In this document: positions 35,766 to 43,952 of the stretch, piece after piece
Position numbering within the stretch: position 1 is the first letter of the stretch
How the letters are laid out: every line of letters starts with the position of its first letter
Origin: Eubacteriales bacterium
Lineage (GTDB): Bacteria > Bacillota > Clostridia > Lachnospirales > Lachnospiraceae
Direction of reading: 5' to 3'
DNA: 63,399 nucleotides
NCBI GenBank assembly: GCA_030524455.1
Contig: JAUNGT010000015.1
Span: 1-63,399, forward strand
Program-made: the position numbers and the translations under genes
Notes under the pieces: model-generated
Told to the model about the DNA's origin: nothing
Databases searched by the model: none
What the model saw: only the letters and a program-made list of their open reading frames with translations

Positions 35766-36845
35766 CTAGTATTGAAACGGATCCTCCGTCCATTCCACTG
35801 CCCCTGTCTCACAGGACCGCCTTCCCGCATCAAATGCAGCCATAGCCTTCATATTAAAAGCTACCGTAACCATCTCGTTTAACGGTTTGTCATTCTGCAA
35901 AAATTCCAAAACATTCCATGCCAGCCCCAGATCCGATGCCTCCACAGCAAACACTTCATCCGGATGAGGTGAAGCTACATATGGAGCAAGTTCCCGATAT
36001 AATTTCACCTCCTGCGAATATCTGTCCGCTACGATAACTCCCTTCTCTCCATAGACCACAGGTCCTGTCGGGATCTCCCCATTACTCATCGTTGACCAGG
36101 ATCCTTCTATCAATCCCACGCTATCTCCAAAATCAATTGTAAATACAGAGTAATCTTCCACATCCGAAAACGGCAAAAAGAAATTTTTTTTAAATCCGGA
36201 CACCCTTTTCGCCACACTGCCTGTCAGCCATGTAGCCAGCACACAGCCATAGCCCGCATAATCGCAAATAGAACCTCCGCCTCTCTCGTGTTGATACCAC
36301 CACATTTTGGAGAGCTCCTCCGGAGAATACGCATTCAACGGATAGGGTCCTCTCGTGGAAGGACTCCTATAATGAACTCTCAGTACCTTACCCACATCAC
36401 CCTTTTCCACAAGGTGTTTGACCATAGAAAATGTCGGAAACCACGCAATTGGCCAATTAATAATTAGCTCTGCCCTACTTCTCTGGCTGGCCCGATACAT
36501 CCTCTTCGCATCCTTCATTTCCAATGCCATCGGCTTTTCCACAATCGTGACAATGTTTTGTCCTAAAATTTCCTCCGCAATTGCAGCATGATCTTTAACA
36601 TCTGTGCAAATCAATGCAATATCAGGTTTTAAATCCAATAATTCTTTATAGTTCCTGTAAAAAGGAATCTCTACATCCTTCGGTACATTTCTTTCAATCT
36701 TCTCTTGCAGCTCCTTCTCTGAAAAGGGCGGGACATCCGCCATTCCGATAATTTCCACTCTGTCTGTGTATCGCATAAAATCATGCACTAAATTTGTCAC
36801 ATGAATATGAGAAAGACCAATAATTGCCATATTACATTTCTTCAT
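35766..36845 (-). CDS. Gfo/Idh/MocA oxidoreductase, Tyr-type (copy C)
   Basis: A 359-residue paralogue of copy A. The N-terminal loop is IIGLSHIHV, the Lys motif is TIVEKPMAL, and the substrate-domain signature GGGSICDYAGYGCVLATWL has Tyr in place of His. MWWYQHERGGG and INWPIAWF also match copy A. AAAGGAAA precedes ATG 36845. The next gene, copy B, starts 10 bases after its stop. A pair of such similar enzymes in one operon suggests either a hetero-oligomer or oxidation and later re-reduction of the same position. Confidence 0.88.
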   Translation of the reverse strand: MKKCNMAIIGLSHIHVTNLVHDFMRYTDRVEIIGMADVPPFSEKELQEKIERNVPKDVEIPFYRNYKELLDLKPDIALICTDVKDHAAIAEEILGQNIVTIVEKPMALEMKDAKRMYRASQRSRAELIINWPIAWFPTFSMVKHLVEKGDVGKVLRVHYRSPSTRGPYPLNAYSPEELSKMWWYQHERGGGSICDYAGYGCVLATWLTGSVAKRVSGFKKNFFLPFSDVEDYSVFTIDFGDSVGLIEGSWSTMSNGEIPTGPVVYGEKGVIVADRYSQEVKLYRELAPYVASPHPDEVFAVEASDLGLAWNVLEFLQNDKPLNEMVTVAFNMKAMAAFDAGRRSCETGAVEWTEDPFQY

Positions 36846-36858
36846 ACTAATTTCCTTT

Positions 36859-37953
36859 CTAAAAAACAGTGCTCAATTCCTCCCAAGTCCCTGTCCGAAT
36901 AGCTTCAGGAATCTTACACATAATTTCCAAAACATGTCTCGCATGCTCCGCCGAAAGAATTGGCATCCGCTTTTCTTTTATCGCCTCAATCAGATCTTTC
37001 AGACAACAGCACTGACTTTTTAAAAGATCAGCTGGTTTTAACCAAGGCATCGGATCCATCCATCCACGAACCCCCTTCTCCGGACAATCCAGATACACCT
37101 CCGGAAGCTGATTTTCCATATAAGGGCGGGTAAAAGAAATAGTTCCCAAATCTCCAAATATTTCTATTTGGGGCGCTTTCGTAGCCTTCTCTGAAAATCC
37201 GGTATCTACAAGGCCCATTTTTTCATTTCCAAAATCCAAAGTTATTACATACTGATCTGGAATTTGATTTGACTCAATTTTTTTTCCATCATAACAGCCT
37301 GTCCTGACATATCTGACAGGGATGGTAACCTTCGCCATACAAGCGACTTTCCGAGCTGGACCGAATAAGGCTGTCGCCATTTGTAATCCATGAACCCCCA
37401 TGTCTACCAGAGCGCCTGCTCCCGGCTCAAAGAACCATGAAGGATCCGCGTCCCTATACTGGAAGTATTCCGGCCCTCCATGTGATGCGTTCACTTTTAT
37501 ATAATAAAAATTACCAATCGTTCCATCACGCATCATTTGTCTTGCTGCTGCGATATCATATCTCATAGGATGGATCGGAACGCAGGAAAACTGAACACCG
37601 CTTTTCTTTGCCGCTTCAATTTGCCTGCTCATACTTTCTACATCCGGAGCCGCTGGCTTCTGTGAAATCAAGTGTTTTCCCGCTTCTAAAATCGCCATAT
37701 TAATCTCATGATGCGCCTGAATGGATGCCGCATCAATTGCAATATCAAAATCACAGTTTTTTAAAAGATCATACACACTTGAATAGTGATTTGGGATACC
37801 GTACTTTTCACAGGCCTCTCTGGCCCTCTCCTCCACAATATCTACGGCTGCAACGCACACCGCTTCCGCTTCCTTTTCAATATTCGGAAAATACTGCCAG
37901 TTTGCAAAGCTTCCGCAGCCAATTACCGCAACACGCCATTTTTCTTTTTTCAT
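36859..37953 (-). CDS. Gfo/Idh/MocA oxidoreductase, His-type (copy D)
   Basis: A 364-residue enzyme with canonical nucleotide loop VIGCGSFANW. The Lys motif reads LISQKPAAP (Gln in place of the usual Glu), and the substrate-domain signature AGALVDMGVHGLQ keeps Asp and His. A HPMRYD segment in the middle is typical of the family. It is the first of the four oxidoreductase genes after the ABC permeases (13-base gap). It looks like a myo-inositol- or glycoside-type dehydrogenase, but specificity cannot be read. Confidence 0.9.
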   Translation of the reverse strand: MKKEKWRVAVIGCGSFANWQYFPNIEKEAEAVCVAAVDIVEERAREACEKYGIPNHYSSVYDLLKNCDFDIAIDAASIQAHHEINMAILEAGKHLISQKPAAPDVESMSRQIEAAKKSGVQFSCVPIHPMRYDIAAARQMMRDGTIGNFYYIKVNASHGGPEYFQYRDADPSWFFEPGAGALVDMGVHGLQMATALFGPARKVACMAKVTIPVRYVRTGCYDGKKIESNQIPDQYVITLDFGNEKMGLVDTGFSEKATKAPQIEIFGDLGTISFTRPYMENQLPEVYLDCPEKGVRGWMDPMPWLKPADLLKSQCCCLKDLIEAIKEKRMPILSAEHARHVLEIMCKIPEAIRTGTWEELSTVF

Positions 37954-37966
37954 GTTCTTCTCCTTC

Positions 37967-38896
37967 CTATCCTTTTACAGCCCCCATCATCACCCCTCCC
38001 GTCATTCTTCTTTGGAAAAAGATATAAATTAATGCCGGAGGAATACATGCAAATACCAAGCCCATCATGTACACGTTTGTTGGTATTCCCGGCAATCCCT
38101 GAAGGGTAAAAAGCTTTGCCGGTGTCGTCAAAAGATCAGCCTCACTTAAAATCAAATAGGGATTTAAATAATCTGACCACGCTACACTCAATGTTCCCAC
38201 CGATACAAAAAAGACGGTTGCTTTGCACAGTGGCAGCATTAGTAAAAAAAATATCCGAAATTCATTGCAGCCATCGATACGTGCTGCATCCAGAAGTGTA
38301 TTTGGTACAGCATCAAAGGCATTTTTAAATAATATCAGATTGAAGCTGTTTGCCGCTGCTCCCAACCAGAGCGGCAAATATGTGTTCAGCACATTCACAT
38401 TTGTAACGGATCTCATTCCATCATCCACTACCAGAGGAAAGGAAATAAAGGAAATATACCGTGGAACCAGCTGAACCGTTGCAGGCATCATCATTGTCCA
38501 AACAACCATCCCAAATATTACACCTATCCCTCTTGATTTTCTTTTGGAAATCGCATAACCTGCCATCCCCGGAATCAAAATTGCAACAACCGCATTGACA
38601 GCCGACACCCCTAACGTATTGAGCATGCTTCTGCCCAACCTCAACATTTTCCATGCTTCCACAATTTGATTTACTGCCAATACCAGCGTAAAGTTCTCAG
38701 GCAAGATTTCTGTCGACGTATAAATTTCCTGCGTTGTTTTAAAAGCCGTTAAAATCATCCATAAAGCTGGAAACACAGTAATAATTACCATCAACACGAG
38801 CAAGAAAAACAAAAACCAATACAACAGTCTCCCCCTCGCTGATCTTAATTCCGCACTGCTTAACAAACCTATTTGCTTCTCTGAAAATCTTTTCAT
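37967..38896 (-). CDS. Sugar ABC transporter permease, MalG-type, of the glycyl-radical operon
   Basis: A 309-residue membrane protein with six predicted helices (first at LLYWFLFFLLVLMVIITVFP). The EAA loop LLDAARIDGCNEFRIFFLLMLPL contacts the ATPase. The C-terminus RRMTGGVMMGAVKG is usual for MalG-type permeases. It is followed 13 bases later by copy D and preceded 11 bases earlier by the other permease. No ATPase gene is present in the operon. Confidence 0.9.
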   Translation of the reverse strand: MKRFSEKQIGLLSSAELRSARGRLLYWFLFFLLVLMVIITVFPALWMILTAFKTTQEIYTSTEILPENFTLVLAVNQIVEAWKMLRLGRSMLNTLGVSAVNAVVAILIPGMAGYAISKRKSRGIGVIFGMVVWTMMMPATVQLVPRYISFISFPLVVDDGMRSVTNVNVLNTYLPLWLGAAANSFNLILFKNAFDAVPNTLLDAARIDGCNEFRIFFLLMLPLCKATVFFVSVGTLSVAWSDYLNPYLILSEADLLTTPAKLFTLQGLPGIPTNVYMMGLVFACIPPALIYIFFQRRMTGGVMMGAVKG

Positions 38897-38907
38897 TACG
38901 GCTCTCC

Positions 38908-39789
38908 TTAATAATTATCTTCTACTTTTTTATTCAAATAAAAGTAGAAACAGGTTCCAATGATTAAAAGAAAAAAAACGATTGTTCCCAACGCCAGAGA
39001 TTCCCCTACCCTTCCCTGCACTAATCCAAATAAATACATTTGATAACTGACAGACATAGAAGCTCCGTTCGGCCCTCCCCCCGTCATCACCATAGGTTCC
39101 TGCAGTACCTGAAAAACAGCTATAATCTGCCTGACAATATTTAACAATATGATACCTGACAACTGGGGAATCGCCACATTCCAGAATCTCCTGACCGAAC
39201 CTGCACCATCTATCATCGCGGCCTCGTATAATTCTGTTTGAATCGACTGAATCGCTGTATAGTAGAGAAACATGGTTCCAGCAAACCCATGCCAGGTCAT
39301 TTCCAGCACCAGAAAAATGATCGTGAATCTGCTGTCATTCAGCCAAATATAAGGTTCGATTCCAAACCGTGCCAATAACTGATTCCCCAATCCCGTCTGA
39401 TCCGGATAATAGATAAAATACCAAAGAAGCAAAACTGTAATCCCTGGCATAATTGCCGGAAGATAAATCAGGATCCGAAATCCGTTCTTAAAATGAACCA
39501 TCTCATTTATAAAAAAAGCGATAAAAAGCGGCGGCAGAAATCCAATCAGAAAACTCCAAAATACATACTGTAAAGTATTCAACATCACACGACCAAATCC
39601 CGGTGTCCGAAAAACCTGAATATAATTATCAAATCCCACCCATTCCTCAGGAGTATATCCTCTCATTTTAAAAAAAGACCATCCAATTCCAGTCAAACTA
39701 GGCCTCCAAACATACAAATACAGGCAAATCAAGGCAGGTATCAAAAATATCCAGCCAAGTACTATCTTCCATATTTTATTTTTCCTCAT
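38908..39789 (-). CDS. Sugar ABC transporter permease, MalF/UgpA-type, of the glycyl-radical operon
   Basis: A 293-residue permease. ATG 39789 (MRKNKIWKIV) follows GAAAGAGGG; an open stretch of 20 codons upstream lacks a ribosome site. Six membrane helices begin at IFLIPALICLYLYVW. The EAA loop is LYEAAMIDGAGSVRRFWNVAIPQ. The MTGGGPNGAS segment is highly typical of UgpA-like permeases. It lies between the binding-protein gene (70-base gap) and the second permease. Confidence 0.9.
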   Translation of the reverse strand: MRKNKIWKIVLGWIFLIPALICLYLYVWRPSLTGIGWSFFKMRGYTPEEWVGFDNYIQVFRTPGFGRVMLNTLQYVFWSFLIGFLPPLFIAFFINEMVHFKNGFRILIYLPAIMPGITVLLLWYFIYYPDQTGLGNQLLARFGIEPYIWLNDSRFTIIFLVLEMTWHGFAGTMFLYYTAIQSIQTELYEAAMIDGAGSVRRFWNVAIPQLSGIILLNIVRQIIAVFQVLQEPMVMTGGGPNGASMSVSYQMYLFGLVQGRVGESLALGTIVFFLLIIGTCFYFYLNKKVEDNY

Positions 39790-39859
39790 ATGCCCTCTTT
39801 CTGCAATGGGAGTCCTGTACTTTAATAAGTAGCAAAACTCCCATTGCATCTAACTGTTT

Positions 39860-41305
39860 TTATTGTTGATCCAGATATGCACTCTGAAATTCTTCGCAGG
39901 CATCCGAAATTAATTTCTTGCAATCGGCATTTTGATTTGTCAATACCTCCTGGATACATTTTTCGAGTATTGCATAGAGTTCCTGTGTGTATACCGGTTC
40001 TTCCACCTGATATTTTACATCAGCAGATACGATAGCGTCATTATACGGCTTCACATGTTCTGGAATGATATTGCAATATTTGTCAATCATCTCATACCTG
40101 AACGCAGTTACCTCAGCAGATTCCTTATAAGGAACCAGAGGCTTTATACCAACCGGAATATTATTTTCGTTCTGCATTTTATAAAAGCTCTCTATCGTTT
40201 CCCGTGATGTATCCGTCAAATCCGGCCCATATCCGTTAAATTCAATCCATTTAATGGCCGCTTCTATCTGTTCTTCAGAAGCACCGCTGGAAACCATGTT
40301 ATATCTACCTCCAGAAAGGGCTACCCTTTTCACCGGACCTGCGGGCATTGCCATAATCCCCACATTATCCAGAGGCATTTCGTTTGCCTGCAGTTTATCC
40401 ACTACATCCGGAGCCATTGGCGTCATCGCTGCTCCCGCTATAGAAAGCTGCTTCGCCGCTTCGCTGTAATCCAACAATGTATTGGCTCCCATCACATCAT
40501 ATTTCCATTTTAAGTCCTTAATAAACTGGAGTGCATCCACACACTCCTGTGTATTAAAGGCAGCCTGCCATTTTCCGTCTTCCCCCTGTGTCATAAACTC
40601 AACTCCATAGCTCCAGGCAATAGGAGTAAACATCCAACCGCCCTGATTCTTGATAGTCGGAATGATAAATCCCGCCTTACCCGTGGCTTCCTTTATTTTA
40701 ACTGCCATTTCAGCCATTTCCTCCCAGGTTTCGGGAATTTGAGGTGTTCCATCCTCATTCAGCAGACCTGCCTTTTCAAATAGAGAAGCATTGTACATCA
40801 ATCCCATTGCATAGACACTTTGAGGAATGGAATATACCCTTCCGTCTTTCGATATCTGCTCCAAAACAGTCTCATTCATTTGTTCTAAATATTTTTCATC
40901 GCTCAGATAATCCGTTAAATCAGCCGCATATCCTCCCGAAATAATCTTTTGCACCTCTGTCGCCGATACCCAATACAAATCCGGAGTTTGTCCCGCCGCC
41001 GCTTTTGTATAAAAAGTCTGTACGTCAAATTGCATTGTGTCCGGCTTAATCGTGATATAAGGATATGCTTCTTCAAACTTTTCTTTTATTTCCATCTGCC
41101 CGGCATATTCTCCGCTCTCTTCCGCCACCCAGGCAACCGTCAGTTCTACAGGCTTGTGTGAATCGCTGACAGTCGTGTTTTCTTTTTCACTCTCATTTAC
41201 GCCAGTATCTTTTAAGTCCTGTCGTTCTGAATTTGTCCCACAGGCAGAAAGTGTCATTACCGCTATGCTGAGTGCCCCAAAAATTGTCTTTACTCTTTTT
41301 TTCAT
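39860..41305 (-). CDS. Sugar-binding lipoprotein (family 1), first gene of the glycyl-radical operon
   Basis: A 481-residue extracellular binding protein. ATG 41305 (MKKRVKTIFG) has GAGAGG 9 bases upstream. The signal peptide ends in the lipobox MTLSAC, followed by a polar linker. The mature sequence is a classical family-1 sugar-binding protein (IKEKFEEAYPYITIKPD, AAGQTPDLYWVSATEV, YSIPQSVYAMGLMYNASLFEKAG). First gene behind the divergent regulatory region, so it should be the most strongly expressed and defines what is imported. The ligand is unknown. Confidence 0.92.
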   Translation of the reverse strand: MKKRVKTIFGALSIAVMTLSACGTNSERQDLKDTGVNESEKENTTVSDSHKPVELTVAWVAEESGEYAGQMEIKEKFEEAYPYITIKPDTMQFDVQTFYTKAAAGQTPDLYWVSATEVQKIISGGYAADLTDYLSDEKYLEQMNETVLEQISKDGRVYSIPQSVYAMGLMYNASLFEKAGLLNEDGTPQIPETWEEMAEMAVKIKEATGKAGFIIPTIKNQGGWMFTPIAWSYGVEFMTQGEDGKWQAAFNTQECVDALQFIKDLKWKYDVMGANTLLDYSEAAKQLSIAGAAMTPMAPDVVDKLQANEMPLDNVGIMAMPAGPVKRVALSGGRYNMVSSGASEEQIEAAIKWIEFNGYGPDLTDTSRETIESFYKMQNENNIPVGIKPLVPYKESAEVTAFRYEMIDKYCNIIPEHVKPYNDAIVSADVKYQVEEPVYTQELYAILEKCIQEVLTNQNADCKKLISDACEEFQSAYLDQQ

Positions 41306-41664
41306 CTTATCCAACCTCTCTTTTTTATGTATTTACACTCTGTTACAACATCATGAAAATGCGTCTTTCCCATTCCCTCCCTTCCTGCACTCCATGCTTT
41401 ATGAAATATGGATTATATCTCCATATCTAGATTTCGAAATTCTCATTATTTCAATATGTACCCAAATTATTGTATCAAATTTCCATTTTTTGTGTTTTTA
41501 TACTATTTTCCCCGTTTTTAATCTTTATTTATATATATTATTTTCATTTTTCTAATAAATATTTGTTTTTTCTATGGACATTGTAACATCATGCACTATA
41601 ATAGAGAATAGATGATATCGTCAGAGATATGGATAATATCGCACTTTTTCCTGAAAGGAGAATT
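41306..41664. promoter_or_regulatory. 359-base divergent control region of the glycyl-radical operon
   Basis: AT-rich DNA between the binding-protein gene and the AraC regulator. The 9-mer AACATCATG occurs twice in the same orientation, at 41347-41355 (near the operon start) and 41585-41593 (inside the regulator promoter). These are candidate AraC-type half-sites. The spacing of 238 bases would allow DNA looping. No gene seen inside. Confidence 0.45.
41575..41602 (+). promoter_or_regulatory. Promoter of the AraC-type regulator
   Basis: TGGACA (41575-41580) and TATAAT (41597-41602) are 16 bases apart. The repeated 9-mer AACATCATG (41585-41593) lies between them, so bound regulator would block its own promoter. 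Confidence 0.6.
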
Positions 41665-42564
41665 ATGATTTACAGCTTTCACACAGAAGCCATTCCTATT
41701 CTAAAAAATACATATATTGTAAACAGACGTACTACCTGGCAAATCGCAGATCCGCATCACATTCTGATTTTTATTATGGAGGGACACTGCGGCTTATCTT
41801 TAAATGGGAACTCCTATATGCTGAATACCGGTGATATCTTTTTTATTCCAGCAAATCAATCTTATACCAGATATGCTCTTGATAATCAAATCTGCAGTAT
41901 GATTTATTTTCATTTTTCCTTAGATTCACCTCCTGTTTTGGAATCACCGGAGCGTTTGAGAAAAGAATTTTATTCCTTTCGTTCACAGTTATCCCCTATC
42001 CACCAGGATAACCAAACTGCCTTTTATTTAAAAATTCATAATCAAAATTGTCCCCAGCCGCTTTTATCTTTAGCTAATGAATCTAAGGATTTATTTGCCA
42101 AGCGCATTTTTCCAAAATACTCTATCTTAAACGCCAATCTTATGCAGATTTTAAGCCAACTTTCAAGATTGGTATTTTCTGAAATGTCGACCTTGAATCT
42201 GGAAAATAATGCGTCGGCTTTTCCTCCAAAGCTCTCCGATGCCGTATTGTTTATGGAAGATCATATTACCAGCCCTCTTTCCCTGAGCGAACTGTGCGCT
42301 CACTGCGGAATTTCCAAATCTCAACTTAACCGATATTTTAAAATTTACACAGAGTCCACTGCAATGGATTACTTCATACATTTGAGGTTATCACGGGCAA
42401 AACAGCTCTTTTTGACAATGCCATGGCTTTCCGTAAAAGAAGTTTCCGGACAAATGGGCTATGATGATCCCCAATATTTTTCCAGAATCTTCCACCAGCA
42501 TTTTCAAGAGAGCCCTTCCCACTATAGAGAACGCGTCCGCTTCTTTGATGAAAGTGCCCAATAA
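41665..42564 (+). CDS. AraC-family regulator of the glycyl-radical operon
   Basis: A 299-residue transcription factor. ATG 41665 follows GAAAGGAG. The N-terminal half (about 1-110) is a cupin-like sugar-sensing domain (HHILIFIMEGHCGLSLNG, LNTGDIFFIPANQSYTRY). The C-terminal double helix-turn-helix spans about 190-295 (LSLSELCAHCGISKSQLNRYF, then VKEVSGQMGYDDPQYFSRIFHQ). It is divergent from the operon and has its own terminator. It most likely activates the operon when the imported compound or a derivative is present. Confidence 0.93.
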   Translation: MIYSFHTEAIPILKNTYIVNRRTTWQIADPHHILIFIMEGHCGLSLNGNSYMLNTGDIFFIPANQSYTRYALDNQICSMIYFHFSLDSPPVLESPERLRKEFYSFRSQLSPIHQDNQTAFYLKIHNQNCPQPLLSLANESKDLFAKRIFPKYSILNANLMQILSQLSRLVFSEMSTLNLENNASAFPPKLSDAVLFMEDHITSPLSLSELCAHCGISKSQLNRYFKIYTESTAMDYFIHLRLSRAKQLFLTMPWLSVKEVSGQMGYDDPQYFSRIFHQHFQESPSHYRERVRFFDESAQ

Positions 42565-42602
42565 AACTTTCATATTCAGTCTCGTTTGGCCCTTGCAATA
42601 AC

Positions 42603-42657
42603 AAAAAACAGGGCAAAAGTCATCAACGTCTGTTTTGATGACTTTTGCCCTGTTTTT
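42603..42657. terminator. Bidirectional terminator between regulator and FGGY kinase
   Basis: A 22-bp or longer stem (about 42603-42625 with 42636-42657) around a 10-base loop, A-rich on the left and T-rich on the right. It closes the plus-strand regulator gene and the minus-strand kinase operon. It also marks a sharp change in base composition. Confidence 0.85.
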
Positions 42658-42658
42658 C

Positions 42659-43951
42659 TCACAACATCACAGCTTCTGCCGCCAGCATCGCGGCCCCGGC
42701 GGCGGCCTCCTCCTGCTCCCCGGAAAAGACCACCGGCATGCCAAAGAGGCGCTCCACCTCCCGGCGCAAAAAACGGTTTTTCCGCATCCCGTTTCCGCTG
42801 CCCGCGATCTGCGTCCGGCCCCGGCGAAGCTCCTCCGGGAAGGTCAGATACAGCTGATGCAGCTCCCGCGCCATCCCGATCACATAGGCGCGGGCAAAAT
42901 CCCCGGGATGGAAATTTTGTTCCACAAGATTTTCCATCCGTCCTCCCGTCAGAATGGCGTTTTCCCGGCTGCCGTACAGCGACGGTTCAATCCGCAGGCT
43001 CGTTGCCTCCGTCTGCTCCAGCAGCCGTTCCAATCCGGCATAGGCGTCGATCCTCTGTCCGGTCAGCAAAAGCGCCGTCTCCGCAAAGAAATCCGCCAGC
43101 CGTTCATAAGCCTTCCCGCCGCCGACGGAGGCCTGCACATACAGTCTTTGCCCGCGCACAAAGGGCCGCACCTCGCCGCCGTCGGGCAGGGAACCGAAGC
43201 CCCGCTCTGCCACACTTTGAGCCAGCGATACCTGCGCTCCCGTCCCAACATTGACATTGATCTGGGATTGGGGCCTTCGCACTGCCGCATAAAACTCCGC
43301 CTGATTGTCCCCAAAGGCCGCAAATACCCTGGCTCCGTGCCAGCTTCCGACCGGCCGGGGTACGGGAGAAACCTCCGGATAATAGGAGACATCCACCCCC
43401 GCGCGCCGGAGAGCGTCTCTGTCAAAGTCCTGCTCTTCCAGATCGAAACCGCCGAAGCTGGCCGCGATTGTCGGATCCGCCGCGGTCCGGGTGAGGCTGC
43501 ACAGACGCATGGCAAGATAATCCCCGATATTGACAAAGCCCGCTGCCTGCGGCGGGAGCGCCCCCGCCCTCTGCAGCGAAAAATGCGTCACCGTCCCATA
43601 GCCTGCGTGCATACGGCAGCCGGTTGCCTCCGAAAGCTCCTCCGCCAGCCTGCTCGTATTTTCATCCGCATATTTCCATGTGTAAAAGGGAGATACCGAC
43701 TCTCCCAGTCTGTCGATGTACAAAATGCCGTGCATCTGACTGGAGATTCCCACCGCCTCTGCGGGCCCGAACGCTCTCTCCAGCTCCTCCATCAGTCTGA
43801 TTGCCGTCCCGACAATGCGGTCGGCATCCTGGCAGGCCGTTCCCTCAAGGAAATGGTTCGGCGCAGACAGCCGCCCTGCGCAGCCTTTTAGCCCGTCGTA
43901 AAAAACCGCGCAAATGGAAGTCGTGCCGATATCGATCCCGATTGTTTTCAT
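42659..43951 (-). CDS. FGGY-family carbohydrate kinase (sedoheptulokinase-like)
   Basis: A 430-residue sugar kinase. Phosphate-binding 1: IGIDIGTTSICAVFYD (4-19). The middle signature GISSQMHGILYIDRLG with SPFYTWKYAD resembles sedoheptulokinases. The second ATP-binding part is INVNVGTGAQVSLA, and the adenosine motif is AGSGNGMRKNRFLRREVERLFG. It starts one base after the MATE stop, so PH protein, MATE and kinase form an operon. The DNA is much more GC-rich than the preceding regulator operon. I would not tie it to the glycyl-radical pathway, because a terminator separates them. The substrate is a heptulose, pentulose or related sugar; uncertain. Confidence 0.8.
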   Translation of the reverse strand: MKTIGIDIGTTSICAVFYDGLKGCAGRLSAPNHFLEGTACQDADRIVGTAIRLMEELERAFGPAEAVGISSQMHGILYIDRLGESVSPFYTWKYADENTSRLAEELSEATGCRMHAGYGTVTHFSLQRAGALPPQAAGFVNIGDYLAMRLCSLTRTAADPTIAASFGGFDLEEQDFDRDALRRAGVDVSYYPEVSPVPRPVGSWHGARVFAAFGDNQAEFYAAVRRPQSQINVNVGTGAQVSLAQSVAERGFGSLPDGGEVRPFVRGQRLYVQASVGGGKAYERLADFFAETALLLTGQRIDAYAGLERLLEQTEATSLRIEPSLYGSRENAILTGGRMENLVEQNFHPGDFARAYVIGMARELHQLYLTFPEELRRGRTQIAGSGNGMRKNRFLRREVERLFGMPVVFSGEQEEAAAGAAMLAAEAVML

Positions 43952-43952
43952 C

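Noticed and set aside
42659..43951. FGGY kinase as the missing kinase of the glycyl-radical pathway
   Set aside because: It is separated by a strong bidirectional terminator, belongs to an operon with MATE and PH-domain genes, and has very different base composition.
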